Shown: positions 8,890-19,153 of the stretch, in pieces
Numbering within the stretch: the stretch's first letter is position 1
How the letters are laid out: the number at the start of each line of letters is the position of its first letter
Assembly (NCBI RefSeq): GCF_025971955.1
Contig: NZ_JAPDMX010000033.1
Span: 62,001-126,000 of the forward strand
Length of the DNA: 64,000 nt
Source: Shewanella subflava
GTDB lineage: Bacteria > Pseudomonadota > Gammaproteobacteria > Enterobacterales > Shewanellaceae
Direction: 5' to 3'
The notes under the pieces: model-generated
The model's input: only the letters and a program-made list of their open reading frames with translations
The model's database searches: none
Told to the model about the DNA's origin: nothing
Made by a program: the position numbers and the translations under genes

Positions 8890-10011
8890 TTACTCGTCGT
8901 CCGATATACTGATTGAAACCGTTGATTTAATTTGTTGTAACGCCAGTTGTGCACCTAATTGACGGGCAATTTCACGATAGATACCCGAAACTTCCGACTC
9001 TGGCTCTTTAACAACGCTTGGCGCACCATTGTCCATGGACTCACGAATATTAATGTTAAGCGGTAATGCCCCTAATAAAGGCACATTATAACGCTCAGCA
9101 ATTTTACTGCCCCCATGAGTACCAAATGGGTGTTCTTTATGGCCACATTCAGGACATAAATGAAAACTCATGTTCTCAACAATTCCTAACACAGGAATTT
9201 GCACTTTATTGAACATGGTGATGCCTTTTTGGGCATCGGCTAACGCGATATCTTGCGGCGTGGTCACAATCACAGCGCCGCTCACGGGAAACTTTTGTGA
9301 CAACGTAAGCTGAATATCACCGGTTCCTGGAGGCATATCAATGATCAAATAGTCTAATTCAGGCCATTGTGTCTCATTAAGTAATTGAACCAGTGCACCT
9401 GCCGCCATAGGACCACGCCACACTGCGGCTTCGCCATCACCCAGCATAAAACCGATTGATTGTGCCGATATGCCATGAGCTGAGGCGGCAGTCATCATCT
9501 TACCATCGGGAGATTGCGGTCTAAAATGGGGGATCCCTAGCATCAAGGGAATTGAAGGGCCATAAATGTCAGCATCTAAGATCCCCACTTCAGCGCCTTC
9601 AGCTTTAAGCGCTAACGCTAAATTTACCGCCGTCGTTGATTTACCCACACCACCTTTACCAGAAGCAATAGCGATAACTTGCTTAACATTGGCAATAGGC
9701 GCAACTGAGGTAATAGCAGAGTATACTCGGGGTTGAAAATCGATTTCACATTCGACCTCATCAATAGCATCTAACACTGCAAGCTTGTTGGTAATCGCCA
9801 TAACAGTATCGCGGTATTGAGTCATACAGGGATAGGGATAAACCAAACCGAGTAAAAGTCTTTTGCCTTCAATGGCTAATTTAACCACACAACCGGCAGC
9901 AACTAAGCCTTGCTTTAAATAGGGATCTTGATGGGCATCTAAAATAGCTAACACTGGGGTTAATAATTGAGCATCAAGTTGATAATCAGGATAGGAAATA
10001 GACAAAAGCAT
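8890..10011 (-). CDS. apbC: Mrp/ApbC family iron-sulfur cluster carrier ATPase
   Basis: ApbC/Mrp proteins bind and transfer Fe-S clusters. The protein has an N-terminal MIP18-like domain, a deviant Walker A loop (SGKGGVGKST), LDADIYGPSIP, DMPPGTGDIQLTL, TTPQDIALADA and a cluster-binding CPEC pair. The ATG at 10011 gives 373 residues and is preceded by GGGAG at short spacing. A TTG five codons earlier is the alternative start. Its promoter region is shared with the divergent metG (152 nt gap). Confidence 0.92.
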   Translation of the reverse strand: MLLSISYPDYQLDAQLLTPVLAILDAHQDPYLKQGLVAAGCVVKLAIEGKRLLLGLVYPYPCMTQYRDTVMAITNKLAVLDAIDEVECEIDFQPRVYSAITSVAPIANVKQVIAIASGKGGVGKSTTAVNLALALKAEGAEVGILDADIYGPSIPLMLGIPHFRPQSPDGKMMTAASAHGISAQSIGFMLGDGEAAVWRGPMAAGALVQLLNETQWPELDYLIIDMPPGTGDIQLTLSQKFPVSGAVIVTTPQDIALADAQKGITMFNKVQIPVLGIVENMSFHLCPECGHKEHPFGTHGGSKIAERYNVPLLGALPLNINIRESMDNGAPSVVKEPESEVSGIYREIARQLGAQLALQQIKSTVSISISDDE

Positions 10012-10163
10012 GACTCCCGTTGACAAATTTCTGCAAGTGTATCAGAACTTCGCAAAAATTTAGTGACTAATTGGGATATTTTCATGCATGTTTGGGTGAA
10101 AATATTGCTTTTTTCAGTTAGTATCTGGGCAATATTTTTAGCGAAATTCGATGTTGAGAGAAA

Positions 10164-12236
10164 ATGACCCAATCACAGCGTAAAATACTGGTAACCAGTG
10201 CCCTTCCTTATGCCAATGGTCCTATCCATTTAGGCCACATGCTTGAATACATTCAAACTGATATCTGGTCTCGCTATCAAAAGTTGCGCGGTCACGAATG
10301 TTACTATATTTGTGCCGATGACGCCCACGGCACGCCAATCATGTTAAAAGCACAGCAGTTGGGTATTGCCCCTGAAGAAATGATTGCTCAAGTTCAAAAA
10401 GAACATGAACAAGATTTTGCTGACTTTAATATTCAATTTGATAATTTTCACAGCACACACAGCCCAGAAAACCGGGAGCTAGCAAGCGACATTTACCTAA
10501 AATTGCGCGAAGGTGGCTATATTAAGTCGAAAACGATTTCGCAGTTATTTGACCCTGAAAAGTCCATGTTCTTACCAGACAGATTTGTCAAAGGCACTTG
10601 CCCTAAATGTAAGTCTGAAGAGCAGTATGGCGACAACTGTGATAGCTGCGGCGCCACCTACAGCCCAACGGATTTAATTAATCCTAAGTCAGCGGTATCA
10701 GGTGCCACACCAATTATGAAAGACAGTGAGCACTTTTTCTTCGACTTACCGGCATTTGAGAGCATGCTACATGAGTGGATTAACTCTGGGTCGCTCCAAC
10801 AAGAAATGGCAAACAAGCTCAGTGAATGGTTTGAACAAGGCTTGCAACAGTGGGATATTTCACGCGATGCACCATATTTTGGTTTCGAAATTCCCGATGC
10901 ACCCGGCAAATATTTTTACGTTTGGTTAGATGCACCTATTGGTTATATGGGGTCATTCAAAAACTTCTGCGATAAAAATCCTAATGTCAGTTTTGATGAG
11001 TTTTGGGCAAAAGATTCTACTGCTGAGGTTTATCACTTCATTGGTAAAGACATTGTTTATTTCCACAGCTTATTCTGGCCAGCAATGTTACACGGCGCCA
11101 ATTACCGTAAACCAACCAGTGTATATGCACATGGCTATGTCACCGTTAACGGCGCAAAAATGTCTAAATCAAAAGGCACTTTTATCAAGGCGCGCACTTA
11201 TTTAGATAACCTAGACCCTGAATTTTTACGTTACTACTACGCAGCAAAACTCAGTAGCCGTATTGACGATTTAGATTTAAATCTTGAAGATTTTGCCCAA
11301 CGTGTCAACTCTGATCTCGTCGGCAAGTTAGTTAATTTGGCCTCTCGTACGGCGGGCTTTATTAGCAAACGTTTTGATGGCAAGTTAGCAAAAATTGCCG
11401 ACAACAGTCTGACAGATGCATTTTTAGCAAAACAGGAACAGATTGCAGAGTTTTACGAGACCCGTGAATACGGTAAAGCTATGCGTGAAATTATGGCGCT
11501 TGCTGATATCGCTAACGGTTTTGTTGCGGATCAAGCCCCTTGGCAACTAATCAAGCAAGAAGATCAACAAGAACAAGCACATCAAGTGTGTTCTATTGCG
11601 TTAAACCTATTCCGTATACTGGTCACTTATTTGAAGCCAGTTCTCCCGCGTTTAAGTCAGGATGTTGAAGCATTCTTGCAAATAGAGCTGACCTGGAACA
11701 CCCTAAACATGGATATGACTGGTCATGAGATTGTGCCATTTAAAGCCATGATGCAGCGCGTAGATTTAGATAAAGTGACGTCTATGGTTGATGCCTCTAA
11801 AAACAACTTGCAAGTCACTCAAACGCCAGTTGACACCAACAGCAAGAAAGCAGATAAAGCGGAAGTTAAAACCGCTAGTGGCAATCCGTTACAAGATGAT
11901 CCGATCAGTGACACGATTGAGTTTGACGACTTTGCAAAGTTAGATCTTCGTATTGCGCGTATCGCGAAGGCTGAGCATGTGCCTGAAGCTAACAAACTAT
12001 TAAAATTAGAGTTAGACCTTGGCGGTGAAACTAAACAAGTCTTTGCAGGTATCAAATCAGCCTACTCGCCCGAAGATTTAGTGGGTAAGTTAACGGTAAT
12101 GGTTGCCAATCTTGCACCTCGTAAAATGCGCTTTGGTATGTCGGAAGGCATGGTATTAGCCGCAGGTCCTGGTGGTAAAGATCTTTGGATCCTTGAGCCA
12201 CATGAAGGTGCTCAACCGGGTATGCGAGTGAAATAA
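10164..12236 (+). CDS. metG: methionyl-tRNA synthetase
   Basis: The enzyme charges tRNA-Met. The 690-residue protein has the HIGH-type motif HLGHM near the N-terminus, a zinc knuckle with CPKC and CDSC pairs, the KMSKS loop at about residue 332, an anticodon-binding domain, and a C-terminal tRNA-binding domain ([12 protein letters not shown] to AAGPGG) used for dimerization. Length is that of the long proteobacterial form. GAGAG lies just before the start. A strong bidirectional hairpin separates it from ycaR. Confidence 0.97.
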   Translation: MTQSQRKILVTSALPYANGPIHLGHMLEYIQTDIWSRYQKLRGHECYYICADDAHGTPIMLKAQQLGIAPEEMIAQVQKEHEQDFADFNIQFDNFHSTHSPENRELASDIYLKLREGGYIKSKTISQLFDPEKSMFLPDRFVKGTCPKCKSEEQYGDNCDSCGATYSPTDLINPKSAVSGATPIMKDSEHFFFDLPAFESMLHEWINSGSLQQEMANKLSEWFEQGLQQWDISRDAPYFGFEIPDAPGKYFYVWLDAPIGYMGSFKNFCDKNPNVSFDEFWAKDSTAEVYHFIGKDIVYFHSLFWPAMLHGANYRKPTSVYAHGYVTVNGAKMSKSKGTFIKARTYLDNLDPEFLRYYYAAKLSSRIDDLDLNLEDFAQRVNSDLVGKLVNLASRTAGFISKRFDGKLAKIADNSLTDAFLAKQEQIAEFYETREYGKAMREIMALADIANGFVADQAPWQLIKQEDQQEQAHQVCSIALNLFRILVTYLKPVLPRLSQDVEAFLQIELTWNTLNMDMTGHEIVPFKAMMQRVDLDKVTSMVDASKNNLQVTQTPVDTNSKKADKAEVKTASGNPLQDDPISDTIEFDDFAKLDLRIARIAKAEHVPEANKLLKLELDLGGETKQVFAGIKSAYSPEDLVGKLTVMVANLAPRKMRFGMSEGMVLAAGPGGKDLWILEPHEGAQPGMRVK

Positions 12237-12260
12237 CCCACACCGAAAATAGCTAAAAAC

Positions 12261-12299
12261 AAAAAGGCTGTAATCGAATGATTACAGCCTTTTTATCTT
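12261..12299. terminator. bidirectional intrinsic terminator between metG and ycaR
   Basis: A perfect 15 bp stem (12261-12275 with 12280-12294) and a GAAT loop has an A-tract on the left and a T-tract on the right. It can therefore terminate both metG and the leftward comEC-msbA-lpxK-ycaR transcript. Confidence 0.9.
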
Positions 12300-12369
12300 C
12301 ATCTTCAACCGATACAAAGTGATCAAATAGACCATTTAAACAGTCGCCGCAAAACGGTTTTACTCAAAA

Positions 12370-12549
12370 TTATTCTACAGTTGATAATGGGATTGCACGA
12401 TTCTCAAGTAACACTGGAATGCCATCATTGATGGGATAAGCAATTTTATCAAACTTACAAATCAACTGCTGGCCTTCCTTGTCAAACTCCAGTTTACCTT
12501 TACAGACTGGGCACGCGACAATATCAAGTAACTTTTTATCAAAAGCCAT
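12370..12549 (-). CDS. ycaR: YcaR, Trm112-like small zinc-ribbon protein
   Basis: This 59-residue gene lies directly after lpxK, as in E. coli. The protein starts [20 protein letters not shown] and contains a CPVCKG knuckle and later [11 protein letters not shown], the signature of the Trm112/YcaR family. Only one strong CxxC is present, with a further single cysteine near residue 31, as is common in bacterial members. Eukaryotic Trm112 activates methyltransferases; the bacterial role is unclear. In E. coli kdsB follows; here the next gene is the convergent metG. Confidence 0.9.
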   Translation of the reverse strand: MAFDKKLLDIVACPVCKGKLEFDKEGQQLICKFDKIAYPINDGIPVLLENRAIPLSTVE

Positions 12550-13590
12550 TTAAATTTCCTTCTTAAGTTGGATAAGTTGAGTCATTCGACTCATAAACTG
12601 GGTATCAAATTCTGTACTTAGCTTCGCATTTACTGGTAAATACCACCAGTTCGGTGATGCAAAATCGCGACATTTAACCGCATCTTTTTCTGTCATTAGC
12701 AAAGGGGTTTGCTCGGATAGAGCAATTAATTGCTGCTGGTCGTATGCCTGATGATCGGCAAAAGCGACTACGTGTTCAAGTTGATAGCCCTGCTCTGTTA
12801 AACTATCAAAAAATCGTTGTGGATTACCAATGCCCGCCATTGCCGTTATCGGTGCTTGTTTCAAAGTGAATTGCGGATCGATTTCTGTTGACTGTAAAGG
12901 ATTATTTAAGGACTGCACCTGACAAACACTCGCAGGCATCAGCTGCATGAGGTGTTCTTTTACGTTGTTTGTATGGGTGGCAACCACTGGGCCGCCATTA
13001 TTGATGATCCAGTCTATCGATTTTAATCGCCATAGTCCTTCTCTTAAAGGCCCTGCAGGTAATAAACACGCATTTCCGTAACGGCGTCCACCATCCACTA
13101 ACGCAATTTCTATGTCTCGAGCCAGCGCATAATGCTGTAAGCCGTCATCACATATGATCACATCGACATCAAAATCGGCTAACAGTTTTTTGGCCGCTAA
13201 CACCCGTTGACTGCCAACCACCATAGGTACGTGGGTGCGACTGACAATCATTAACGGCTCGTCGCCAACATCGACAGCTAAACTTAACGGCGTGACACTG
13301 ACTACACCATCAATCTTGCCACCATAACCACGACTAACAACCCCAGGTTTCAAACCATTAGCCCGTAATAGGTTAATCAAATAAATTACCGTTGGGGTTT
13401 TACCACTGCCACCTGCGGTTATATTACCCACAACCACCACAGGCACTGGCAACACATGAGTAGACTTGATCCCGAGCCTAAATAAAATGCGCCGAATACT
13501 ACTTATTAGCCAAAAAAGTCCTGACAAAGGTAATAAAATCCATTTTGCCCAGTGCCCTTGATACCAAACTTGGTTAATCCAGTTTTGCAT
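12550..13590 (-). CDS. lpxK: tetraacyldisaccharide 4'-kinase
   Basis: LpxK phosphorylates the lipid A precursor at the 4' position. The 346-residue protein has an N-terminal membrane-associated hydrophobic helix, a P-loop (GNITAGGSGKTP), VVSRGYGG, DVGDEPLMI and ICDDGLQHYALARD, all diagnostic for the family. Its ATG overlaps the msbA stop by one base (TAATG), suggesting coupled translation. Together with msbA it belongs to lipid A assembly and export. Confidence 0.95.
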   Translation of the reverse strand: MQNWINQVWYQGHWAKWILLPLSGLFWLISSIRRILFRLGIKSTHVLPVPVVVVGNITAGGSGKTPTVIYLINLLRANGLKPGVVSRGYGGKIDGVVSVTPLSLAVDVGDEPLMIVSRTHVPMVVGSQRVLAAKKLLADFDVDVIICDDGLQHYALARDIEIALVDGGRRYGNACLLPAGPLREGLWRLKSIDWIINNGGPVVATHTNNVKEHLMQLMPASVCQVQSLNNPLQSTEIDPQFTLKQAPITAMAGIGNPQRFFDSLTEQGYQLEHVVAFADHQAYDQQQLIALSEQTPLLMTEKDAVKCRDFASPNWWYLPVNAKLSTEFDTQFMSRMTQLIQLKKEI

Positions 13591-15398
13591 TAGCTACCAA
13601 ACTGCATCTGATACAAGTTAGCGTATACGCCATCTTGAGTAATTAAGTCTTTATGCACACCACGCTCAATCACCTTACCTTGATCTATGACTAAGATTTC
13701 ATCGGCAGATTCAATCGTTGATAGACGATGAGCTATCACAACAGAAGTCCGATTGTGACGTAAATTATCTAAGCCTTTTTGAATCGCTTTTTCTGATTCG
13801 GTATCTAATGCTGAAGTGGCTTCATCTAAAATGAGTACGGGCGCATCACGTAACATCGCACGCGCAATAGCAATACGCTGACGTTGTCCACCTGATAGTA
13901 ACACGCCATTTTCGCCCACTTGTGTGTCAAGCCCGTCAGGCAGCGTGTTGATAAACTCCATTGCATAGGCGAGTTCGGCAGCATTGATAATTTGGTCTCG
14001 AGTCACCTCACCTGGGTAGGCGTAGGCAATATTATTAGCAATAGTATCGTTAAATAACGTCACCTGCTGAGACACTAATGCCACCTGATTACGGAGATTT
14101 TTTAACTGATAATCATAAATACTAGTACCATCAAGTAAAATATCACCGTTTGATAACCCTCCGTAAAAACGCGTAATTAAATTAGCAATAGTCGATTTAC
14201 CAGAACCTGAGCGTCCAACTAATGCAACGGTTTTACCGGGCTTAACATCAAACTCAATTAAGTTTAAGGCTTGCTTTTCCTGTTCAGGATAACTAAAACT
14301 CACGCCGTTAAATTGTAAATGACCTTGCACACGATCGACGGCATGGGTACCTGTATCAGATTCAGTTGGCGTGTCGAGCAACTCAAACACTGTTGTACAA
14401 GCCGCAATGCCGCGTTGGAATTCAGCATTCACACGGGTTAAATTTTTAATCGGTTGTAACATCGCCATCATGGCACCCAAAATAGCGGTAAAGGTACCTG
14501 CTGTTAGATCAGTTTGCATGCTCTCCCAACTCGCGGCGTACAATACAAAAGCAAGGGCGAATGAACCAATAATCATAATCACCGGCTGGCTAACCGATTG
14601 CGCTACGGCGAGTTTCATATTTTGATGACGGTTTTTATCATTCACCTCAAAAAAACGTGCCATTTCCGTTTTTTGGCCGCCAAAAGACAATACATTTTTA
14701 TGGCCTTTAATCATTTGTTCAGTGGTCGCCGTCACCCCACCCATCGCTGATTGAATTTGCTTTGATACTTTACGAAAGCGTTTGCTGACAATACTGATGA
14801 CGATGCCCATCAAAGGGCCAATCACTAAAATACACAGTGATAATTTCCATGAGTAGAAAAACATGATCGCCAACATGCCTACCACCGTCATAGAATCACG
14901 CACGATTGAAATTAATGCACTGCCTGACGCTCTGGCAATTTGCTCGGTATCAAAGGTCACACGAGAAATTAAATTCCCGCTGTTTTCGCGATCAATATAG
15001 CTAACGGGTAAACGTAAATAATGTTCAAACACCTGCTGACGCATATCCATAATAAGCTGTGCGCTCATATAAGAAACACAGTAAGTAGACACAAAGTTGG
15101 CAATACCTCTAAGGGTGAACATGCCTACCACGACAAAAGGCGCCATCATCATAATGTCTGTATTGGCATTAAAGCCGCCATGTGTCGGCAATTCAACACC
15201 CGCTACACTTGGGGCGGCACCAAAACCTTGATCGATAAAAGGCTTAATAAACGCGATAAACGCGGCGTCGACTGCGCCATAGGTAAGTAAACCCAATACG
15301 GCCATAATAAACATAGCTTTCATGGGTAAAACATAAATCATTAAGCGTTTAAAAACGCTCCACATTTCATTATCTGAGTGCGACGACATCAATATCAT
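13590..15398 (-). CDS. msbA: lipid A ABC transporter, permease-ATPase MsbA
   Basis: MsbA flips lipid A core across the inner membrane. The 602-residue protein has six predicted membrane helices in the first half and a C-terminal nucleotide-binding domain with Walker A (GRSGSGKST), signature LSGGQRQR and Walker B VLILDEATSALD. ISRVTFDTEQIARASG in the coupling region is typical. The msbA-lpxK order is the common one. Two in-frame ATGs (15398 and 15389) are possible starts. Confidence 0.95.
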   Translation of the reverse strand: MILMSSHSDNEMWSVFKRLMIYVLPMKAMFIMAVLGLLTYGAVDAAFIAFIKPFIDQGFGAAPSVAGVELPTHGGFNANTDIMMMAPFVVVGMFTLRGIANFVSTYCVSYMSAQLIMDMRQQVFEHYLRLPVSYIDRENSGNLISRVTFDTEQIARASGSALISIVRDSMTVVGMLAIMFFYSWKLSLCILVIGPLMGIVISIVSKRFRKVSKQIQSAMGGVTATTEQMIKGHKNVLSFGGQKTEMARFFEVNDKNRHQNMKLAVAQSVSQPVIMIIGSFALAFVLYAASWESMQTDLTAGTFTAILGAMMAMLQPIKNLTRVNAEFQRGIAACTTVFELLDTPTESDTGTHAVDRVQGHLQFNGVSFSYPEQEKQALNLIEFDVKPGKTVALVGRSGSGKSTIANLITRFYGGLSNGDILLDGTSIYDYQLKNLRNQVALVSQQVTLFNDTIANNIAYAYPGEVTRDQIINAAELAYAMEFINTLPDGLDTQVGENGVLLSGGQRQRIAIARAMLRDAPVLILDEATSALDTESEKAIQKGLDNLRHNRTSVVIAHRLSTIESADEILVIDQGKVIERGVHKDLITQDGVYANLYQMQFGS

Positions 15399-15425
15399 TC
15401 TTTGCTGATAAACATGGACAACATT

Positions 15426-18029
15426 CTACTCTGCTTTAACTATCTGGCCAAATCTAAACAATCGGTTATACCAAAAAGGGGCTAAATCGTGTCGATAACT
15501 GCTTACTTGGTAACCAGTTGATGTAAAATTAATGCTTATTTGACCTTGTTCACCGCTGACTAAAGTGGCAATCTCGCGATCTAAATAGCGGGAGATAACA
15601 TCTTGCTTGGGGAAACCATATTGATTATTAAAGCCTGCATTAAAGATGGCTAACTTAGGCGACACGGCATCGATAAATGCCGGGGAAGAAGAAGTACGAC
15701 TGCCATGGTGGGGAACAAATAAAATGTCGGCTGCAAGCTGTTGCTGGGAATCCAATAAACTTTGCTCTCTTAACGCTTCAATATCACCAGTGAGTAACAC
15801 CTTTAATATCTCAGTATGACTATTTTGCTGATTTAAATGAGCTGCCGGATCAATGGCTAACATCATCACACACGAGCGATTATTGTCTTTATTGGATTGC
15901 AAATGATCTGCCAATGTCGTGATACTGATACTTCCCCATTGCCTAACACCAGCCTGACAATCACTAACCTTTACCCTTTGATTGTCGAAATTTCCCTTAA
16001 GTAATAAGTGTGCGCTATCGGCAATGACTTCAGCATCTGGATAGGCGGTGATTAATGTATTTAAACCGCCACTATGATCGTTATCGTGATGACTGATAAC
16101 GATATAATCAACTTGGCTGATCCCCCTTGTTTTTAAAAAAGGTAATATAGCACGCTCAGCATAACTAAAATCACCATATGCAGCCCCGCTATCGTAAATC
16201 AACGCCCTACTGCCTTGCTGCAACACAATTGCTGTCCCCTGTGCCACATCTAAAGTGTGTAAACTGATGTCATCATTTGCGCCAACAGTGAATGATCCAC
16301 CAGTGACGAGCTTTGTATTTTGAGTCAAATCATCCCTATCCGTTGTGATGAATGAATTAATCACCAGTTGCAGAAGCGGAATATTCATCACTAAGGTTAA
16401 TAGGCAAATAATAAAGCCATTTTGACTCAGTCCGTCCTGACGCTTTCTGATACTTTGACTCACACGGTAGCCATAATTAAAAATTGACCAGCGAAATGTC
16501 AGTAATAAACCAAAACCCATTAAGCTACATAAACTTGCTGCAATCCAAGCCTCATTAACATCAAGCAGACTACTGGGAAAATAATCAGATTGTTCAAGTA
16601 ATGCTGTAAATGGTGCTAATAACTGATCAACCAATGCAAAAATCCAACTATTAACAGGCAATTCAGTCCCGAAGGTTGTACCAAATAAATCACTTAACAC
16701 TTGCCACACTGACCAAACAACAAAGCATAGCATGGCTACAGGTATCACTAACAAACTGAACCAAGGCACCACCAGCAAGTTTATCCAAACACTGTGAATG
16801 GAGACGGTGCCAAATAGTAATGCTTGCAATACACCGAGCCCTATCGCTAATCGCCATTGAATTGACCACAGCGCCTGGCAATAACTCAGCACTTTTTGTA
16901 TTTTATTAGCCCCTGATGTCGTAACTGATTGCGACATTGGCTGCTGATCAAGAAAGCGTAAAATAATCCCTAAAGCAACAAATGACAGCCAAAAACCTGC
17001 ACTCAACATTGAAAATGGATCAAACAGTAAGACACCTGCCAATGCATACATTAATCGCTGCCACAACGAATGGTGCTGTTTCAGTAAACTCAGTAATACC
17101 AATAAAACCAGCATAATTAATGCTCGTTGCGTTGATACAGAATAACCCGCCAAATAGGCATAAACCCATGCCATTGTTGTGGCAAGGGTGAGTGAGGCAT
17201 ACAAAGGAAATAACCCGTACTGGCAATGTATTTTCGCTAATAAAAGCTGCCCAAATCGAAAACGTGTTAGTAAACCAAAACAACAAATAAAAACTAAGCC
17301 AAACACCACGGATAAATGCAAACCTGATATCGCGATTAAATGGCCAGTTCCGGTTTGCCGTAAATGCTGCCAGCGCACCTCAGATATTTGACTTTTGTCG
17401 CCAAACAATAGTGCCAATAATAAGTCACCATTTTTCAATTTAGGGGTCACTTTCGCAAATGACGATAACCACTGTTGCCGTATTGATGGGGTAAAAGACA
17501 CTAATGTCGCTTGTTTTACCTGCCCCTTGCCCACAATATGACGATGTATATAATATCGCTGCTGATTAAAGCCACCTTGGTTGGCAATACTGGTGATTGG
17601 CTTCAACCGCGTATTTTCAAATTGCCAAACTTGGCCTACAGTAATCAAAGGAGGTTTCTGCCAAGTGAGTCGATAAAATCTGTCTATAGGGATGCCTTTT
17701 ACCCCCTCTGATAGATTAATATTGGTTAATTTGGACTCAATTACACGTACATCTAAACTTATCCAGTCGCGGTCACCATTAACTAGTGATACTATCTCAC
17801 CGGTAAATGTAACTTTGTTTTGAAGTGTGAAACTTGGTTGAAAGTCTAACGAATAGAAATAGATGCTTATCCAAAACACGGCAAAAGCAGCACCACTAAA
17901 CAGCGGTGCTTTAATCAGGCAAACGAAAGCCAAAAGCAGAATGAGGGCTAAACTCCACACAGGAGGCATAACGGGCCACAGTAATGCGCTAAGGCTACTG
18001 ATGCAAAAGCCGAAAACAAATCGATTCAT
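15426..18029 (-). CDS. comEC: ComEC/Rec2 family DNA uptake channel protein
   Basis: ComEC forms the inner-membrane channel for single-stranded DNA in transformation. The 867-residue protein has an N-terminal hydrophobic segment with a DUF4131-like domain, a multi-span competence domain (AISGLHLSVVFG) and a C-terminal metallo-beta-lactamase-like domain with HHDNDHSGGL and PHHGSRTSS. The 27 nt gap to msbA and the comEC(ycaI)-msbA-lpxK order match other gammaproteobacteria. Its ATG is 31 nt from the divergent DUF2062 gene, so the two promoters must overlap or lie inside the coding regions. Confidence 0.92.
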   Translation of the reverse strand: MNRFVFGFCISSLSALLWPVMPPVWSLALILLLAFVCLIKAPLFSGAAFAVFWISIYFYSLDFQPSFTLQNKVTFTGEIVSLVNGDRDWISLDVRVIESKLTNINLSEGVKGIPIDRFYRLTWQKPPLITVGQVWQFENTRLKPITSIANQGGFNQQRYYIHRHIVGKGQVKQATLVSFTPSIRQQWLSSFAKVTPKLKNGDLLLALLFGDKSQISEVRWQHLRQTGTGHLIAISGLHLSVVFGLVFICCFGLLTRFRFGQLLLAKIHCQYGLFPLYASLTLATTMAWVYAYLAGYSVSTQRALIMLVLLVLLSLLKQHHSLWQRLMYALAGVLLFDPFSMLSAGFWLSFVALGIILRFLDQQPMSQSVTTSGANKIQKVLSYCQALWSIQWRLAIGLGVLQALLFGTVSIHSVWINLLVVPWFSLLVIPVAMLCFVVWSVWQVLSDLFGTTFGTELPVNSWIFALVDQLLAPFTALLEQSDYFPSSLLDVNEAWIAASLCSLMGFGLLLTFRWSIFNYGYRVSQSIRKRQDGLSQNGFIICLLTLVMNIPLLQLVINSFITTDRDDLTQNTKLVTGGSFTVGANDDISLHTLDVAQGTAIVLQQGSRALIYDSGAAYGDFSYAERAILPFLKTRGISQVDYIVISHHDNDHSGGLNTLITAYPDAEVIADSAHLLLKGNFDNQRVKVSDCQAGVRQWGSISITTLADHLQSNKDNNRSCVMMLAIDPAAHLNQQNSHTEILKVLLTGDIEALREQSLLDSQQQLAADILFVPHHGSRTSSSPAFIDAVSPKLAIFNAGFNNQYGFPKQDVISRYLDREIATLVSGEQGQISINFTSTGYQVSSYRHDLAPFWYNRLFRFGQIVKAE

Positions 18030-18060
18030 AAGATATTAGTAAAGACAGTAATCAACTAAG

Positions 18061-18564
18061 ATGCCAAAAAAATTCATACAAAAATTTATGCCTGATCCTA
18101 AAACACTGCAAAAGCATAAATATTTGCGTGTATTTGGAAAACTTTTGGATAAACCTAATCTTTGGGTATTGAACCGAAAATCAGCACCTGGGGCGTTTGC
18201 TGTCGGCCTATTTGTGGCTTGGTTACCGATCCCCTTTCAAATGGTCGTTGCGGCAGGTTTAGCTATCATTTTCAATGTTAATATTCCGGTTGCCGTTGCC
18301 TTAGTGTGGATCACCAACCCTTTTACCATGCCTTTTTTGTTTTACATTGCCTATATGTGTGGGGCTAAAATCCTTGGGGTTGAAAGTCAGCATTTTGAGT
18401 TTGAAGCTAGCTGGCAATGGCTAGAATCGTCTTTATCGACGATAGGTCCCCCCTTCTTATTAGGCTGTGTTGTATTAGGCCTGGTGTCTGCCGCAATAGG
18501 TTATTTGGTTATAAATAGCTTTTGGAAATATTCAATATTATTTAAATGGAAAAAAAGAAAATAA
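18061..18564 (+). CDS. DUF2062 domain membrane protein
   Basis: The 167-residue protein has two or three membrane segments and the family core SAPGAFAVGLFVAWLPIPFQ followed by a WITNPFTMPF motif, which identify DUF2062. A basic N-terminus (MPKKFIQKFMP) and a lysine-rich tail flank the helices. Function is not established. It is monocistronic and divergent from comEC; a repeat element begins two bases past its stop codon. Confidence 0.85.
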   Translation: MPKKFIQKFMPDPKTLQKHKYLRVFGKLLDKPNLWVLNRKSAPGAFAVGLFVAWLPIPFQMVVAAGLAIIFNVNIPVAVALVWITNPFTMPFLFYIAYMCGAKILGVESQHFEFEASWQWLESSLSTIGPPFLLGCVVLGLVSAAIGYLVINSFWKYSILFKWKKRK

Positions 18565-18565
18565 C

Positions 18566-18821
18566 TAGGGCATGTTTATCTTTGGTTATTTTTTATGTAG
18601 CGAGATTAAATGACTTTAGGCAAGGCGAATAATTGTGGGCATAGTTGCCCGACGGCAAGATTATTCAACGCAGTATAGCCGCAACTCGAAAACAGTGGCT
18701 TTTTTAGAGGCATTTTGCCCGCAAATTTACTTATTAAGCGGGCTAAACGGCATTGATTGGTGACAGCCTGGTAGAAAAATAACCAACCGCATAATTTATC
18801 AATAAAGATAAACACGCCCTA
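18566..18821 (+). mobile_element. MITE-like element with terminal inverted repeats, copy 1
   Basis: The segment begins TAGGGCATGTTTATCTTTGG and ends with the near reverse complement (AAAGATAAACACGCCCTA), giving ~20 bp terminal inverted repeats. Further inside, GGTTATTTTT and AAAAATAACC also pair. A second copy lies reversed at 43305-43571. The first ~120 nt align well between copies, including TGACTTTAGGC and GCAGTATA. It encodes no transposase and starts immediately after the DUF2062 stop codon. Confidence 0.75.
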
Positions 18822-18896
18822 ACCACTGTTCAAAAATCATCTCAACTTTCATTTTCAACATTAACCCGTAAGTTTTTGATGTAGCCGAATGCTTAT

Positions 18897-19145
18897 TTAT
18901 GCCGATGGTTTACTGTTTTTTATTCGGTAATACCACCAGAACAGCAAATGCACAAACAACAAGCCGCTAAAAGCCACACAGAAAAAAAGTACCCCAATTG
19001 ATTCAACGGTTTTAGGTTGTTCAGCGAAAAACCACCACCATAGTGGCCAGCCTATCAAGGATAAAAGGCTAAGTTGCGCCATGCAGCGATAGCAACGACC
19101 AAGCTTTTGAATAAAAATAGACTCATCACATTGATGGCAGGACAT
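18897..19145 (-). CDS. DUF3624-type small membrane protein
   Basis: This 82-residue protein has an N-terminal CxxC-containing segment (MSCHQCDESI), a second CYRC pair about 13 residues later, and two hydrophobic helices (LSLIGWPLWWWFF and GVLFFCVAFSGLLFVHLLFWW). The arrangement, a short zinc-ribbon-like head followed by two helices, matches DUF3624 proteins of Vibrio and Shewanella from memory. Function is unknown. It is 8 nt after the GNAT gene and ends the lolCDE-GNAT operon. Confidence 0.7.
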   Translation of the reverse strand: MSCHQCDESIFIQKLGRCYRCMAQLSLLSLIGWPLWWWFFAEQPKTVESIGVLFFCVAFSGLLFVHLLFWWYYRIKNSKPSA

Positions 19146-19153
19146 GAAGTGCT

